Assembly (NCBI GenBank): GCA_905373425.1
Contig: CAJPST010000029.1
Location: forward strand, 1 to 15,629
Reading direction: 5' to 3'
DNA length: 15,629 nucleotides
From: an uncultured Mesocricetibacter sp.
GTDB lineage: Bacteria > Pseudomonadota > Gammaproteobacteria > Enterobacterales > Pasteurellaceae
Numbering within the stretch: position 1 is the first letter of the stretch; every line of letters starts with the position of its first letter. Shown one piece after another: positions 15,061 to 15,629 of the stretch. The notes beneath the pieces were generated by a model that searched no databases, was not told the DNA's origin, and worked only from the letters and a program-made list of their open reading frames with translations. A program made the position numbers and the translations under genes.

Positions 15061-15324
15061 ATGTTATGTGCAATTTATAAAAGCAAAAAAAGAGACGGAA
15101 TGTATCTTTATGTGGCGAAACGAAATTATTTTGATGATGTGCCGGAAGGGTTACGCCAGGCTTTCGGAACACCAATTTTTGTGATGTTATTCAACTTGGC
15201 GGGAGCTAAGCCTTTGGCTCAGGCCGATAAGTCAGAAGTGTTGAGACAAATCCAAACAAACGGGTTTTATTTGCAAATGCCGAAGCATGAAGAGAGTTTA
15301 TTGGAGCAATTAAAAAATTCATAA
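15061..15324 (+). CDS. ycgL: YcgL-domain protein (UPF0745)
   Basis: 87 residues from the ATG at 15061, with AGGAGG at 15049-15054 six bases upstream. An in-frame TTG at 15040 lies before the ribosome site and is rejected. The family pattern is clear: CAIYKSKKRDGMYLYV near the start, then a DVPEGLRQAFG segment, FNLAGAKPLAQAD, and NGFYLQMP near the end. It is a small cytoplasmic protein of uncertain function. It is shorter than E. coli YcgL (about 108 residues), which has extra N- and C-terminal residues. It follows the lipoprotein terminator by 44 bases, so it depends on read-through or an unrecognised promoter. Confidence 0.92.
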   Translation: MLCAIYKSKKRDGMYLYVAKRNYFDDVPEGLRQAFGTPIFVMLFNLAGAKPLAQADKSEVLRQIQTNGFYLQMPKHEESLLEQLKNS

Positions 15325-15340
15325 AACTCATCAAAAACTG

Positions 15341-15349
15341 ACCGCACTT
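15341..15349 (-). repeat. USS downstream of ycgL
   Basis: Perfect core on the minus strand. The flanks (CTCA..AAAA ... TTTTGAG) could make only an imperfect hairpin, so I do not call a terminator here. Confidence 0.88.
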
Positions 15350-15453
15350 TTGAGCTAATGATGCTGCTGTATGAAGCTTTTCCTATCAAAATGCTAGATT
15401 TGACTGCAATGTGATGAAAAGTGCAGGGGATTTTCGGGATATTTCAAAACGGC

Positions 15454-15495
15454 AAAAAAAGTCACCGCACTTTATTCCATTGGAAAGGCGGTGAC
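15454..15495 (-). terminator. Rho-independent terminator of the right-edge gene, containing a USS
   Basis: Minus strand: GTCACCGC (complement of 15488-15495) pairs with GCGGTGAC (complement of 15461-15468), extended by CTTT/AAAG with one bulged base, then seven T (complement of 15454-15460). A USS core (15464-15472) forms part of the second arm. Confidence 0.92.
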
Positions 15496-15526
15496 AAATT
15501 TTAGTTTTCAGTCTGCAGATACCAAA

Positions 15527-15629
15527 TTAGCTTTGTGCAGTCTTCGGTTGTTTAAACACGGTGACTTCCGGGGCTTGTCCGGTGAATTTTTCTACTTGCA
15601 GAATACAGGTATTCGGCGAATTGCCCTGT
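15527..15629 (-). CDS. Unidentified protein, C-terminal 33 residues only
   Basis: Reading inward from the right edge, a frame runs to TAA at 15527-15529. It encodes QGNSPNTCILQVEKFTG followed by QAPEVTVFKQPKTAQS. It is accepted as the end of a real gene because the composition is protein-like and a strong terminator in the same direction follows 30 bases later. I do not recognise the family from this fragment. Confidence 0.65.
   Translation of the reverse strand, partial: QGNSPNTCILQVEKFTGQAPEVTVFKQPKTAQS

Overview
The window looks like chromosome from a Pasteurellaceae bacterium of the Haemophilus/Pasteurella/Aggregatibacter type. The strongest clue is the Hin-type DNA uptake signal sequence (USS, core AAGTGCGGT). 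I count 13 perfect 9-base cores on the two strands, about one per 1.2 kb, several of them paired as inverted repeats between genes. The housekeeping proteins (ArgA, HflK/HflC, SmpB, UbiD, ArcA, DapD, YcgL) are all gammaproteobacterial in character. I cannot fix the genus from the sequence.

Layout, left to right. (1) 1-1037, minus strand: a type I restriction-modification methyltransferase gene (hsdM, EcoR124-like) cut by the window edge. A 544-base AT-rich gap follows. (2) 1582-2649, plus strand: a membrane-anchored Sel1-repeat protein, convergent with argA. (3) argA (minus), preceded by a textbook pair of ARG boxes overlapping its promoter. (4) hflK-hflC (minus), overlapping by one base and ending in a USS-based terminator, with smpB upstream on the same strand. 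(5) A tight plus-strand operon, fadI-fadJ-ubiD, ending in a perfect 19-bp USS stem-loop shared with the convergent arcA gene. (6) arcA (minus) and dapD (plus), divergent across a 358-base regulatory gap. (7) A plus-strand lipoprotein gene built from six in-register 87-bp repeats, then ycgL. (8) The last 33 codons of an unidentified minus-strand gene with a strong terminator.

Most of the window is ordinary core genome. The item most worth a second look is the fadI-fadJ pair. The dehydrogenase tetrad of FadJ is intact, but the second catalytic Glu of its hydratase domain is Gln, and the thiolase has lost its GHP-motif His (now Asn) and its C-terminal catalytic Cys (now Ser). The reading frames are full length and the downstream ubiD keeps all the active-site residues I checked, so this is not general gene decay. 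It may be a repurposed or single-activity beta-oxidation-type complex. The altered hydratase motif is itself written in an uptake signal sequence. A second unusual locus is the repeat lipoprotein, whose leader carries two Shine-Dalgarno-like sequences that compete for the same complementary segment.
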